Positions 11,391 through 23,557 of a stretch of 64,000 nt of DNA are shown here, one piece after another; within the stretch, counting starts at the first letter, position 1, and every line of letters begins with the position of its first letter. The position numbers and the translations under genes are program-made. Location: NCBI RefSeq assembly GCF_043290135.1, contig NW_027464589.1, positions 3,601,001 through 3,665,000 on the forward strand, in the 5' to 3' direction. A model generated the notes under the pieces. It made no database searches and was not told where the DNA came from. It worked only from the letters and a program-made list of their open reading frames with translations. This stretch comes from Rhipicephalus microplus. Its lineage: Eukaryota; Arthropoda; Arachnida; Ixodida; Ixodidae.

Positions 11391-12854
11391 GGCACAGTGT
11401 TTCGGCATTGACCAGACAAATATTCATTTGAGTGAAGTTCAACGAACGCCTCGAAATGCAAGAGTCCGGGTCGCGTCAGCCAACGTATGTTGCAGGTGAT
11501 TTAAAAACGCTAGCTCGAATTTCACGCAGCGGCCTGCTTGAACACCTTTACGTAAATTCAAGCTTTGCGAGCGTTACGTAAGAAAAAGAAATATACCAAG
11601 GCACGCAACAGCTCGAGCGTCACGATGTATTTTAAAGATGCGTGCCATCGCGGATGAACACAGCGGCACAAGTTGGAGCACCCGCAAGAGAAAACACGTT
11701 GGATAGTAGTCCTAACATATATAGATCCCGTAGCTGTTGAAATTCGAAAGCACCGCAAATAAGTTTCTCTTAGACACTTTTACTTCTTAGCGCACAATGA
11801 ACACCCGTCCTAATACAATGAACACAAGTTAACTGGTCGCAGCTTATGCGCTTTAGGCATGATCAATGCTTCGCCGTATTCGCCCAACAATTATTGAACC
11901 AAGATCTATTGCAGGCCGGGCCTTCTTCCAACACCACTGACGTCACACGCGGGCGCCACTGCAACTCAGTTCAACTGCTCAACCGAATGCAAGCTCACCA
12001 TGCACACTATGCTTCACCCTCCGGACTAAAGGAAAAGCTCTCCCACGCTTAACTGTGCAAAATGTTGCCTATATCTTAAAAAATTGATACACACAGCCTA
12101 CATAGGCGAGCTTAGTGCTCGGATGACCCTCCTTCTCAAGCGTTCTCTCCCACCTTCTTCCAATCTCGCTCAAGTTAAACGCTGTTGGTATCAAAGTGTC
12201 AGCACTGTTGAATGTTTGCTGATTTCGAGTGGTTGCGCTCCTAATTTGACGTTTCCTGTCCACAGACGAGTTGCGCGCACCTGTTTTGCGCACTAATCAG
12301 CTATTTCTATGTGTTTGTTCCTTTGAGCGTATATGTCGGAGCTGGTTGGAGTGCATAAAAATCAAACGCAAAAAGCTGATGATTTGTGGGGTTTAACGTC
12401 CCAAAAAAACGCAAAAAGCTTCTAATTGCGAAAGAATATACAGGTGCTGCCTTCAAGGCCGTATTCTATTTTGTTGGTGTTTGGAGTAGTAACGAAAACA
12501 GTGGTAAATATACATACAAGTAGACAGTGGCTCTTAGTCCGGAGTCAGATATACGTATTACAAATAGAAACCACTGTTAGCCTAATAACGTAAAATAATG
12601 AATGACAAGGTGACGAGCGAATTCTTTCTTTTTTTCGGAAAGCGACGAAAGGCAAGAAACTTCGTACGAAAGCAATGACGAGTTTGCATCCATATGTGTG
12701 TATAGTTTTGTACGTGTTTTCAATAAAAGTTATGCGGCTAGTAATGCGTGGTGCTGTCTTCATTTATTGGTGCAGTGTTTCGTTTGTGTTTTAGCAGGTC
12801 CTGTTTTTATAAACAGGAGTTTTATGTCAAGGCACGTTTTTTATGCTGCCTCAG
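11391..12854. other. Non-coding stretch before exon A
   Basis: No gene is recognised. It is probably intron upstream of exon A, because exon A starts in the middle of a CUB domain and needs an earlier exon. I could not find that exon here. A 29-bp retro-insertion lies at 12378-12406. Confidence 0.5.
12378..12406 (-). mobile_element. 29-bp retro-insertion with 14-bp target duplication
   Basis: The word AAACGCAAAAAGCT occurs directly before (12364-12377) and after (12407-12420) this 29-bp insert. The insert contains TGTGGGGTTTAACGTCCCA, the same tip as the insertion at 7615-7688, and reads as the last bases of a retroelement 3' end on the - strand. Confidence 0.75.
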
Positions 12855-13117
12855 GTGTACGATGGACCGACGGAGGACTTCCCCCTGATCGCGACGCTAT
12901 GCGGCCGCGGCCGCCTGAAATCCAATATTGTGGCCACGGGATCGGACATGCTGGTGACGTTCGTCAGCTCGCCAGCGGGTCCTCTTCTCAACACCGGCTT
13001 CCACTTCAAGGCCGACGCAGTGTTCGATGCAGGAGATGGGGAGCACGTGGCGTTCCGCAACGGCACCTGCATCATTGAGCGGAAGTTGAGTGGACCTGCT
13101 GTGTTTGCGAGCCCCAG
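12855..13117 (+). CDS. Host gene exon A: end of CUB domain 1, start of CUB domain 2
   Basis: This is a 263-nt internal exon of a host gene. It is preceded by TTTTTTATGCTGCCTCAG, a pyrimidine tract with AG acceptor, and followed by GTAACA. Its frame encodes the second half of a CUB domain: VYDGP, then LCG, then a TGSDMLVTFVS strand and GFHFKA. After a linker, GTCIIERKLSG is the opening of the next CUB domain, and the exon closes just after its SP motif with two spare bases. CUB domains are extracellular and usually bind proteins or lipids, so the product is probably secreted or a membrane receptor accessory. Base composition is more GC-rich than the flanks. Tandem-CUB proteins of the SOL-1/Neto or tolloid type are possible relatives, but I cannot name the gene. 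Confidence 0.8.
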
Positions 13118-15640
13118 GTAACACGTCTCTCGTTCGGCTCGTGGAAGTAAACAGTAAACATTACCTTCTTTTTGGTCATCGTACGCAATGCTTTCGATAG
13201 AACTAGGGCGGGTCAGTAGCTAATCAGCAATATATCCAAGAGGCATTGATTTAGGAATTATGCCAGGAACATTGCTCTCTTTTCCAGTGAAAGCTTCCTG
13301 CCACCACGCAATCTTGGAGGCCATGCTTCCTGGCGCGTGTTGTGACCGGCCGCCGCGTGCGACCACTCGCCTCCGTACCACTCAGTCACGTGACACTATC
13401 GTACCACTCTGTCAAACATCATCATAGCTGCTCAGAGCAAACTTTGAGAGCACTGCTGTGTTCGCAGAGGGTGGCCTCCAGAGGCGCTCGCCTACATACT
13501 GGAGGTGGAGGGTAAAATCCTAAGGTAGGGCAGCACGTCACACGCTCCAGGCATGGTTTTTCTAGGAAACATTGTTAGATCACATGTCATCTGAACGCAT
13601 CATGTTTACCCGAACGATATTCTTACCGTAAAGAAAAAAGAAGAAATTTAAGGGCTTCTCTTTAAAAGCGGTGAATTTTATCGTTGCACCTGGTAACAAA
13701 TGCGGCGTCAGGGGTGCCGTTGACAACCCCGCTGCGCGAGCTCGCGTCTCATGTCACGCGCAACGTGCTCGCGCCTAATGTGAACTGCCGCTCTACTTCC
13801 CCTCTCCCTCCCCTTGCAAGGTCACTGCAGGCAGCGTCTGCTAGTAAAAACCGACTGCTTGCGCAGCACAACCGTTTAATGACCAGCCCGTTTATGTATG
13901 CACTGGATCGCGTGGTCAGAATTCAGTCAAGGGCGTCTTTACGTGGCTTTCGCTTGACTTGACGCTTAGCTTGACTCGTGTGGAGCTTATGGAAGCAACA
14001 GTACCGTCAACCAGTCGTCGAGCACAACCCAGCATCAGTGTCCCACCCTTAGTTGAAGGCAGGGCTTCACCTTCATTCAATAAAGAAGAATAATAAAGGC
14101 GAAATAACAATTAAGCATTACGAAAGCAGACTCAATTAAACAACATTCACGTGATACGTATACCCCTCTGCGACGCATACACTCGAGTTCCCCCCCCCCC
14201 CCCCCGTGGAAAGATGCAGCCGGCAATTTTTTTTTTACACAAGGGCTGTTGGTGTTTAGGTTAGGTGTATGTCATAGACAGAAAATGATCATCATGAGCC
14301 AGCACGCTTCTTATTTCTGCTTACATTTATTGCCTCGTCCTTCACCGGTCTGTCCGGCAAACGGGCAACGAATTACTGGGCCAGAGAAACAAACACAGAT
14401 GAAAGGAAGAAAACACGAAAGAGATAGAGAGAGGGAAATAGAAAGATAACTTCTTGGCGAAAAGAATCATAGATGCCTGACAACACTGGGGTCCAAATAT
14501 CTAAAGGCGAGCATGTCGACTTTCTTCCAGTGTATACATTTTTGCTACGCGTTATTTGGTTCTCTATCGAGGAACCAATCGCGCTGTAAGGATGTCCGCA
14601 TTAACGTTCTTTACTGGGTGCACTGACATGACTTTGTTCAGCTATCGCAACCCTGGATAAGCTCTGTACTCACACACAAGCGCGTAGCCTGTTCACGCAC
14701 AAGCCCAATCACCAGCACACAGCCGAGGCACTTCTCCAACAGGCCCATCGTGCGCGGATCGATGCTTTAGCAAGTATCAGCACTTCTCTCGGACCCTTAT
14801 AGCTGCCCTGTGAGACCCTCATAATAGCACGTTTGGCGGGGAAGGTTCTCTCTTGTAAATTCTTTGCAATCGGAAGAGGTATTTCAATGAAGGAAGCGTA
14901 CGTCGCGTCTTCCGAGCAAGACGTATGATTGCGCCAGTAGTTAGAATTTTTCAGGGCTACTGTCAAGGTGCACAAGTGGTCCGCTGTTGACGACCACTTC
15001 GACTTCGCAGCTCACAAAAGCGAGGCCCTTGAAATCCTGGCTGTTGCGCTCAAGTGACCATCTCAGCGCATTTATTGGCGATTGGTTGACGTGTTACAGC
15101 CTGCCTCTCACACAAGCAGTCATATTACTTACAAACTTCGATTAAACGTCTAGCTGACATCCGAAAACGATGAGTAGCTGGACGACATCCGCGTCGAGGT
15201 TCGTATTATCGAGCAGGAGATTCATCCGGCAGGACTCACATGGCGCGTGTGGTGAAGCTTCAAACACAGCACGAAGCTTTTATAGCGAAAGCTGTATATG
15301 CTTAGGAGAAACGAACAACTGTGCGGCAGCAGTGTAACGAATGGTTTCCATTGGCTGTCCTGTCAGTTACGTCGATCTCAATGCCATAACCAAGCACGCA
15401 CCCCATTGGCTGCATTGCGAGTGACTTCGTAGACGTCCATCTTGTCGCTGTTATTGCACCGAACTGGCGCATATCAGTTTCTCCTGAAACTTACATGTGC
15501 AGGCTACGGACAAGCCTACAGGATCACCAACAGTAGAAACGTGAGAGAGCTTCCATTCACCGGAACCATGGGGCAATCCAAAAGAGACTCGGGGGGGGGG
15601 GGGGGGGGCGAGCGCTGGCAGTAACTGCTACCGATGATCT
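13118..15640. other. Intron sequence without recognised elements
   Basis: No coding sequence is supported. There is a C homopolymer near 14190-14206 and a G homopolymer near 15591-15608. A - strand open stretch at 14709-14975 (88 codons) resembles nothing I know. Confidence 0.5.
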
Positions 15641-15644
15641 CACA

Positions 15645-15760
15645 CTCTTCATCATCATCATTACATCCTCATCATGATCAGCCTAACTACATCCACTGTA
15701 GGACAAATTCATCTCCCATGTTCCGCCCGTCAACTGAGACCTGTGGGCAGCATGTACACA
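15645..15760 (-). mobile_element. RTE-like LINE 3' end
   Basis: The sequence CATCATCATCATTACATCCTCATCATGATCAG followed by CCTAACTACATCCACTGTAGGACAAATTCATCTCCCATGTT is, from memory, the 3' tail type of arthropod RTE-class LINEs and related SINEs, here reversed. Only the tail is present. No coding sequence accompanies it. Confidence 0.5.
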
Positions 15761-16469
15761 CGCTGCCAGCTTATACCCGCAAACTTCTTAAACAGGTACT
15801 GACACAAAAACCTTGGCCTCGCATTATTCTGCTTCAACGCCTTGCTGAGGACTTGTTAGTCATGTCACGACACATCATTTGCTGCACCACGCGACACATT
15901 GTTACGGAAAAAAAGAGACGCCGTATCGACGAGGCTTGGGATTAGGTGTATTCAAAATCAGCGGTAATGGCATGACTGGTTCACAAGCGATGGAGCGGAG
16001 ACAGCCCTTCGTCTCCCTCGTCAGGCACACACGCGCATCGCCCCCTAGAATATCAATATACATGCATGTAGCATAATTCCCGGGGGCACAAGCGCCGTCT
16101 CGGCGCATCTAAATGTCAGCTTCACTAGGAGAGTTGCAGGGTTTCAAGCACGCAACAAGTACAATATCGGTAGCCTGTTGGGCACATGAAGGCGACGAGG
16201 TGGCTGGACCAATTTCATATGTTACAGGAGTAACCACACAAAGGACTCGTTATGGACCTGTGTAGCGAGTAAGCAGTTTTTCTGACAAGCCAACTTGACG
16301 AGTCGGAGGCCAGAGCAGGACCAAAGAGCCGGTCGGAAAGTGTACATCGCGGTGTCGTTGGTCATACAAACGCCGTTGCTTCTCTTGAGAAGTCAGAAGG
16401 CGAGTACGGCTGATTTCGCGTGCGTGAGAGACCCGAGTTCAATCAACTTTGTTTTCAAGGGTTTAACTG

Positions 16470-16785
16470 TATCTTCCAAACATCAATAAGAGCGATTCGT
16501 TTTTCAAAATACGAAAATCTTGAAACCCAATCTGCCATCAGTTTTTCCATACCATTTCGTTGTGGCCGAAGTGTCATCATGTCATCAGCTAACTTTTGTT
16601 GCCCGGACAAAAGCCCTTTCGGCAACCTTTCAGTGGTAGGGCTGAGATTCAATTCAATGTCTCCACAAATAAAAGCAAGCACATACAAAACATCATTTAG
16701 AATGCTAGCCAATCGTTGTAGGCATGGTAGGACTAAAAGACCGCGATGATCTAATTGAGCTTCAGTAGCCACTAACCTGCTTAAG
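16470..16785 (-). pseudogene. CR1-like LINE ORF1 fragment with decayed 2A motif
   Basis: An open - strand stretch (16832-16455) contains, after a hydrophobic segment, CGDIELNLSPTTE at 16664-16626. This aligns with CGDVEQNPGPTNQ in the ORF1 at 38145-39065, but the NPGP core has become NLSP. The piece covers only the N-terminal leader and the beginning of the coiled coil and stops near 16480. At the upstream side it meets the tail of a different LINE near 16785. Confidence 0.65.
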
Positions 16786-17060
16786 AGAGAAAGGAGGGGG
16801 AAATAGAGAGGAAAGGCAGGGAGGTTAATCAATCTTGGCTCACTTGGCTACCCTACACTTGGCGTGTGGAAAAGGAAGAATAATAGAAATGAAAGAGATA
16901 GAAAAAAGAGGACTAAGAAAAAGAAGGATGAATAGTCTGCTCGAGACTACACAGCATGGTCTCACGCTGTTCTTTCACAAGCGCTCGTGAAATATGGTGG
17001 TCCTTGAGAAGTACAAGGGCGCTTCCGCGGCTTTGCGCGTATGCGAAACCGTCTGTCAAG
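16786..17060 (-). mobile_element. 3' end of an I-like LINE
   Basis: Read on the - strand, 17050-16980 encodes an ALVLLKDHHISRAL segment like the C-terminus ALLSFLKTTGLRDRL of the LINE ending at 33480. It is followed by a GGGTAGCC motif and AACCTCCCTGCCTTTC, matching the 3' untranslated region at 33575-33620. Only this end is preserved. Confidence 0.55.
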
Positions 17061-17089
17061 GTCCCAGGATCTTCTTTTTTTTAACCTTC

Positions 17090-17540
17090 TTCAAGATATC
17101 ATTATTCTAACCTGCTTAACACGGAGGAATGGCTTATGAAACCGCATGCTCATCGTCGGTCTGCTGAAAGGGTAGCCCCGTCGGTGGTGCTTTCTAAGTT
17201 GGTTCACAGAGGTCAAATGATAAGGACAATGCGTGTGCGCATGGACACCCAGAATCACAGATATCGCCCTGTCGTGAAGAGGCTGGTGCATCTTGCGCGA
17301 TGCGGCGCAAGGCAGTTGACCCCCCGCCAGCGACGGTTTCTTGCAGCTGTAGTCTTGGTACGTAGAGATGCGCTCCTGCTGAATTCTTGTCTGGTAAATT
17401 CAAAGGCAAGCACTTGCACAAGACAAAAGGATGGCTTATGAGGCCAAATGCTCATCGTCTGTCCACTATGTCCACTCTTCTAGTGGGGTGCCGGCTTTGA
17501 CGCCCGTTGCCAATAAAGGCTTGTACAACACACTGTATCA
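17090..17540. repeat. Partial duplication, about 302-bp period
   Basis: GGCTTATGAAACCGCATGCTCATCGTC at 17131 recurs as GGCTTATGAGGCCAAATGCTCATCGTC at 17433. The second copy is followed by CAATAAAGGCTTGTACAACA, which could be a polyadenylation region. The element type is unknown. Confidence 0.4.
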
Positions 17541-18299
17541 ATGCAACATTTCATGTTGCATTTGAAAGCATGTATTCAAGACGCGTGTATTTGTGAAGCC
17601 TGGAAGCTATTTTCACCGCATTTTTAGGTAGAAAAGGTGTTTTCCACTGTTTTCACAAACAGCGACGTGGTCGTGTAGTAGATCATCCACTTGTCAGGCA
17701 AATGACCCAGATTCAATCACCACTTAAACCCAAACAACCCTGGTTTGGCCCCTACCCTGTTCCTAAGTTTTGTATCGAATTTCATTTGCATCAATCAGTT
17801 TTTGGTAACGTGTAAGATGATGATTTTTCACTCACAACCAACGACGCCGACGCTGACGCCGACGACAATGCCTGAATTTTCGGGAAACGAGATTTTTAAC
17901 ACTATCGCGTTAAAAGTTCTTGGAACAGAGAAATCTGGAAAGCGACCGAGCAGCGGCGTGAAGAATTACGGGAGCAAAGACAGGCAAAAAAAGAGAAGCG
18001 ACCACAAGTATAAGTCAACCTAATATGGCAGAAATATTTAGAGAAAAAAAAAACTTTTGTGCAGAAATTGGTTCAGACAGGACTTGAAGGTGAAAGTGAA
18101 CGTTGGATGACAGAGACTTGCACAAAGAGAAGGTCGTCGCGCCTTGAATATTTTGGGGCAACCTAAAAGCACTAAGTATAAATTCTGTCACAATGCAACA
18201 ACTAATGGTAGATAAAGGAAAAAATAACTTGGAAGGGTACAAAGCACTAGGTTAAATCTGAAAGGTAACTCAATATTTGTTTCAAAAGGTCATCCAGAA
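17541..18299. other. No gene recognised
   Basis: The stretch includes a short GACGCC-type repeat near 17845-17870 and AT-rich sequence. A small open frame at 17745-18023 has no recognisable motif. Confidence 0.45.
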
Positions 18300-20240
18300 G
18301 ACTTTCTTGTGAAGTAAAAGTATGAAAAAGCGTGCAACTGAGGAAGCGGTACACGATTGGAAGAAAACCGCAGGAACAATTTCAATGTGGACTACTCCGG
18401 GCTTAGATGTCGTTCCCAACCGCCTCATTAACGAACTAGGACATACTAATAAAGAAGCACTGCTTAGAAAAGTAATTTTAAGAGAAAGAAATGCCACACA
18501 CTTGATGGAGAAGTAGAATGAACTTAATCTGTCAAGGAAAGATAGAAATGGTTAACACTCACTCGTATAGACCGCTAACCATTACATCTGTGCTATACAG
18601 GTTGGAAACTTGCAAAGAGCTTAATTACATTTTGCGAGAACTTCAGAATAAATTCTCAATAAACAGGTGGTTAGACGATAGCCTGTTTGTTCCCACTAAG
18701 TGTATAAAAGTATCTAAAATAAAAAAACAGGCCCTGAAAAGTAGCTTATTTGGACATCACTGGGGGATACGACAATGTCAAACAGGAAATTTTGTGGGAT
18801 ATATTGAAGAAAGTGCGCATAGGTGACGACGGCATAGGTGACGAGGTATACAGACGACGGTATCAGTGTGAGATACCGAGAAAATAGTTTGCTTAGATTG
18901 GGAGGAATAGGTTGCAATGACAACGTTGAAATTAGCAAGGGGTTTAGACAGCGATGTCCTTTGGCCCCGCTGGTATTCATGCTGTACATGGTCAGGAAAA
19001 AAAAGCGCTAGGAGGTAGCAACGTTGGGGTTCAATCTGTCACATGAACAGGACAAACAGGCTGGCACGATGGTTAAGCAAGAGCTTGCAGGTATAATTTA
19101 TGCAGACAATATTGCGGACAATCAAGGCCATATACAGTGACTGGAAGATATATGTGGAAGTGAAGGTGAGGCTCTATGAATATGATTAAGTGCAACGTAA
19201 TGTGGATTGATGGTGTTCAATTATCACAAAGATTAGGTGGTCTCAATACAGGGCCAAAAAATACCGCGGGTAAGCTAATACAAGTACCTTCGATTATGGG
19301 TAATAGAGAGAGATAGATTTAGGGAGGTACAGAAAAATCTTTGGCAGCAAAGAAAAATAGGATTGCTGCAATTATAAAGCACAGAGCGTTAAAGGTATAC
19401 AATAGGTACGAAGTGCTTCGAGGTCTGTGGAAAGTGGCGATGGTCTACACTGGGGAACTCAGGGGTGTGATTGAAGTCAGAGGTGCAATCAAGAATGGGT
19501 ACAAATCAAAGGACTGTGGGACGCCTCACGTTGGGCCCTCACGGGAAGACGACGAATGAGGCTGCAGAGAGGGTTATGGAATGGACAGGCTTTGAGGTAA
19601 GGGAAGCTCAGAGCAAAATGAGATTTTAAGAGAGGTCTACTAAAATGAAAGGGAGTAGATAGGCAGGGAAAGTGTTCAGGTATATATAGTGCAACAGAAT
19701 GGACACAAATTGGAGAAAAAGAACTGGGAGGCTCACCAGTAGATATTCGGCTTGCAGTGTAGGCAACATGTCCACAAGGAGCATTAGGCCGAAATTCCGA
19801 GGAAGCGGAGCATATATTGAACGACAGCAATGGAAAAGGAGCCGGCTTTCAGTAACTACCAAATGAGTGAAAACAAAATAAGGAAGAAGAGGATTTATGA
19901 TAATTGAAGGGGAAATGCTTTCGCAGTCGAAACGAGGTCTGCTTGCTTTAGAATGCATAGTCACAAAGCAAAATTCAATACAGTAAAAGTACAATCTACA
20001 TGCTGTGGAGCACTTAAGGAAACCGTGGAACAAGTTCTGATTTAATGCAGCCATATCCACCCAGGTATACGTGTGGATACAAGTCTATATGAGGCTTTCA
20101 GTTTCAAAAAGATACATGGAAAGCTGAACACGTCCGCGATATAAGCAAGTGAGATATGTTTAGAGTGTTTGGAGGCTGAAAAGTAAAAATATCTGACAGA
20201 CATATTGGCAAATTAGGGTTAATCTGCCTGAAAAGGCAGA
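18300..20240 (+). pseudogene. Decayed LINE reverse transcriptase
   Basis: Scattered + strand pieces in changing frames keep reverse transcriptase motifs in the right order. These are TTPGLDVVPNRLINELG near 18390, HSYRPLTITSVLYRL near 18560, LQNKFSINRWLDDSLF near 18640, KGFRQRCPLAPLVFMLYMV near 18940 and a YADN box near 19100. The last replaces the catalytic YADD. Later parts to about 20240 continue the C-terminal region. The motif GxRQxCPLxPLxFMxY is typical of a LINE group common in ticks. It is beyond function. Confidence 0.7.
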
Positions 20241-20269
20241 AAGATGGAACACAAATTCATATTTTTTGT

Positions 20270-20610
20270 TAAAGATCGATTTATTCAAAGTGGTTAAAGC
20301 ATTTGGCTAACATGCAAAACCACGGCATATCCATGGAGTGAATGATGATGAGCGGGGCGAAGCATCCATCCGTTCGTTCATCCGTTCGCTCGTTCGTCCG
20401 TGTGTTCATCCGTCCGTGTGTTCGTCCGTCCGTGCATGCGCCGTTGCACCCGATCGCATTCGAGAATGCAAACGGCACGTGGGTAATACCGACGAGACGC
20501 CAGCCAAGGAAGCCGAACACGAGTGTCTTCAACGCGTCCGCCGCTCTGCTTTGTCCATCCCCAAACAACGATTCACATGTACGGCGAATATCTCCCAGTG
20601 ACAGAGAGGC
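20270..20610 (-). repeat. Dispersed repeat with CCGT/TCCG tetranucleotide core
   Basis: GGAGTGAATGATGATGAG at 20334 leads into a degenerate run of CCGT/TTCG units (about 20365-20445). This is the inverted counterpart of the arrangement at 11160-11390. Long open frames across it on both strands come from the repeat, not from a gene. Confidence 0.5.
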
Positions 20611-21059
20611 ACTCGTTTTCCGCGTACTCAGGCACAGGCGGTGCAGCAGCCTATCGATTAATAGTGGTACAGTGCCATCTAGAATATCCTCACTAAACTT
20701 AAGTTTGTATTTATTTATATGAGACAGCTCCGTGTATTATACTGCTTGAGAGATGCTGCATTTTTTCTTTCTACTTTCTTCTCTCGGTTACGTTTGACGC
20801 ATGACAAGGTTAGTATAAAAGAAGCTTCTCCCCAAAAATTGGCAGATCACACGTACAGTGGGCATCGACGATACGCGAAGCACAAATGCTAGGTCACTTT
20901 AAAAATCAGCTCGACGTTGTGAGGTGGACGGAAGTAATACACAGCAAAAACAAGTAGAAATCTTATGCGCAGCTAGATAAAATGTTATCTAGATAAGATA
21001 CAAGTATGCTGTTCACGCTTGCGTAACAACGGCGCAACTGAAGTTTGCCATAGGAGCAC
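20611..21059. other. No gene recognised
   Basis: AT-rich sequence with no supported feature. Confidence 0.4.
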
Positions 21060-21943
21060 CGGTCAGCAGTGAAGGCCTGTAAATTTTCTGTACATGGCTT
21101 CCATATTACGATTATCATGCATGCGTTTGGCATTTCTGTTCGTCTTCCATTCCCGTCGCATAAAGCCAAATTAAGTATACGCGAAGTTATCGAAACGGCC
21201 GCGAGCGTAGCATGCACTCATGTTTCCCATGACACGCATATCACGATTATCATGTTTGGACGTGTCATATACATTCATCGTACATTCACGTCCCGCAATA
21301 CCTAATTTTGTATATGTGAAGCTAGCTAAATTGCCACCAACTTATCATGAGCGTGGTATGTAGTCATGTTCTTAGATTACACGCATATCCTGATTATCAT
21401 GTTTGCCCTAGTCTTCGTCGTCCATTTACATCAGGTAACACCAAATTTGGTATATGTTAAGCTAGTGAAACGGCCACTAGCGCACTGTGAGCGAAGCATG
21501 TAGTCATGCTTTAAATGACACCTATGCCATAATAATCATGTTTGCTACAGTCAGATACCTTCATCATTCATTCACGTCACGTAATATCAAGTTTGGTATG
21601 TGGAAAGCTAGCGAAACAACCGCGTGTGCACCTTGACCGTGGCGTGTATTCATGACTTACGTGACATGCATGTCATAAATTCCCCATTAGAGCCTGTCAC
21701 TTATGTTCGCCATGAGTCATGTGGCTCATGTCATACCTACAAGTCTTGCAATATGTCATGTGAGCTAAACCACAGCAATAGCAGCAAGACCATCACATCT
21801 AAATCATGATACTCTTCACATATGTGTCATGATTTTCATATTATGACAAGTTACTTATGCTTGTCATACAGTAATCTTATGCTGTGCCAATTTTGGTATA
21901 GATCCCATTTTCGAAATGGCCAATAGAGCTAAAAGTCGTAGCT
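21060..21943. repeat. Satellite-like block 1, sub-repeats about 133-146 bp
   Basis: A landmark of the form AAGCTAGCGAAACGGCC recurs at about 21188, 21321, 21461 and 21607, accompanied by ACACGCATATCATGATTATCATGTTTG and CACGTAATACCAAATTTGGTATATG variants. A different tail near 21895-21940 (CGAAATGGCC, AAAAGTCGTAG) closes the block and runs into the GATA array. Confidence 0.7.
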
Positions 21944-22159
<216 letters not shown>

Positions 22160-22199
22160 TCAAAGTTGGCGAAGTTCACTAAGAAATGCTCCGAATTTA

Positions 22200-22960
22200 A
22201 CACCGATTTTCGGATATGCGAAGCTCTCGAAACGGCCGGGAGCGCATCATGGGCGTGGTATGTGGTTATGTTTTACATGACACGCCCATCACGGTTATCA
22301 TATTTGAAAGTGTCATTTACATTGTCGTCCATTCAAGTCACGTAATACCAAATTTCGTATAGGCAAAGCTAGCGAAACGGCCACGAGCTCATCATGAGTG
22401 TGGTACGTAGTCTATTTCTTACATGACACGCATATCGGCGAGACATGATTATCATGTTTTCACCAGTAATGTCTTTGTTATTCATTCATGTCCCGTAGCA
22501 TCAAATTCGGTATGTGCGAAGCTGGCGAAACGACCGCGAGCGCACCATGAGCGTGGTGTGTAGTCGTAACTTACATGACATGCATGTCTTGATTTCCACG
22601 TTAGGGTCTGTTACATTTCCGCCATGCAGTCGTGTCATACCATACTCTGTTTGCAATATATCGCGTGAACGAAAGTACCGCAAGAGCATCGATCACCATG
22701 AAACGTAAACCACGACATTCATAACGTATATGTCCTACTTTTCATGCTGTCACTAATCATTTGTGTGATACAGTCATCTCATGCCATACTTATTTATAAT
22801 ATAAATCTTTATCGAAATGACCACGATCGTTAAAAGTCGTAGGCGACTAGACACATGGATAGATCAATTAGGCCCAAGTCGCCGAAAATACATAGATAGA
22901 TACACAGATACATACATAGATAAATACATAGATAGAAATACATAGATAGATACGGTCAAT
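22200..22960. repeat. Satellite-like block 2 with degenerate GATA/ATAC tail
   Basis: The same sub-repeats as block 1 recur with landmarks at about 22223, 22368 and 22521. They are followed by the same tail (CGAAATGACC, AAAAGTCGTAG near 22815-22845) and a degenerate GATA/ATAC microsatellite (22856-22955). The whole is therefore a second copy of one composite unit. Confidence 0.7.
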
Positions 22961-22989
22961 GTCGCCAAAGTTTGGCGACTGTGTTCGCT

Positions 22990-23070
22990 TTTAAAGGAAA
23001 CATTTCTTTTCGTTTTTTTTTCTTGCGAGCCTGGTGACACACAAGGCACCACCCCGTTATAACAGGGACG
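22990..23070 (+). repeat. Dispersed repeat shared with 51820-51900
   Basis: The words ATTTCTTTTCGTTTTTTT, TCTTGCGA and CCTGGTG with CACACA are shared in order with 51830-51870. No coding content is seen; the family is unknown. Confidence 0.55.
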
Positions 23071-23494
23071 CTAACGGCATCCATCTATTTTGATTGAATC
23101 GATGACGCGTTGCTCTGAAAAAACTATACTTTCGTAAAGTGTGGCCGCTCTGGCTTTTTCGCGGCCAAGTACGAAATGGTCTAAACAACTGCTAGACGGC
23201 ATAACCATGGTCACTTCTACACGTTTGTAAGAACATTTGATTGCCACCTCCGGAGTCGAACTGAGACCCAAACTTAATTGGCAATAAAGTTTAAAAAATG
23301 CATTGATTTGTGTCTCTTTCGGCTTCTATTCGTTTGCAGATGAGCACAGTTAATGCGCTACCACAAAAATCAGTAAGGTCTGAGTAGGCAGTGTTGTCTT
23401 TCTGCATTTGTTTTGCACCAAGGATACATATTCACGTGGATCACGGAGCATTGAGGTGGGTAGATATGTAACTCCATCATGGAAACATGTGTGT

Positions 23495-23557
23495 GAAGCC
23501 TGATGGTGAAGACACTTGCTTTCGGAGCATGAAGGTAGATGTTCGAATCCTAGCTTC
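23495..23557 (+). other. tRNA-like sequence, possible SINE head
   Basis: A 63-nt stretch has a box-B-like GTTCGAATCC (23541-23550), complementary ends GAAGC/GCTTC and a possible 7-base anticodon loop. The D-arm and T-stem do not fold well, so a tRNA-derived SINE remnant is more likely than a working tRNA gene. Confidence 0.3.

Noticed and set aside
12851..13124. Open frames on the - strand over exon A
   Set aside because: The + strand has CUB motifs and splice sites; the - strand frames have neither.
14709..14975. 88-codon - strand frame as a host exon
   Set aside because: No domain, no clear splice sites and no recognisable relative.
20338..20722. Ser/Arg/Val-rich open frames
   Set aside because: They cross the tetranucleotide repeat core; no motif and no conservation are visible.
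23495..23557. A functional tRNA gene
   Set aside because: The cloverleaf does not close properly in the D and T arms; a SINE remnant is more likely.
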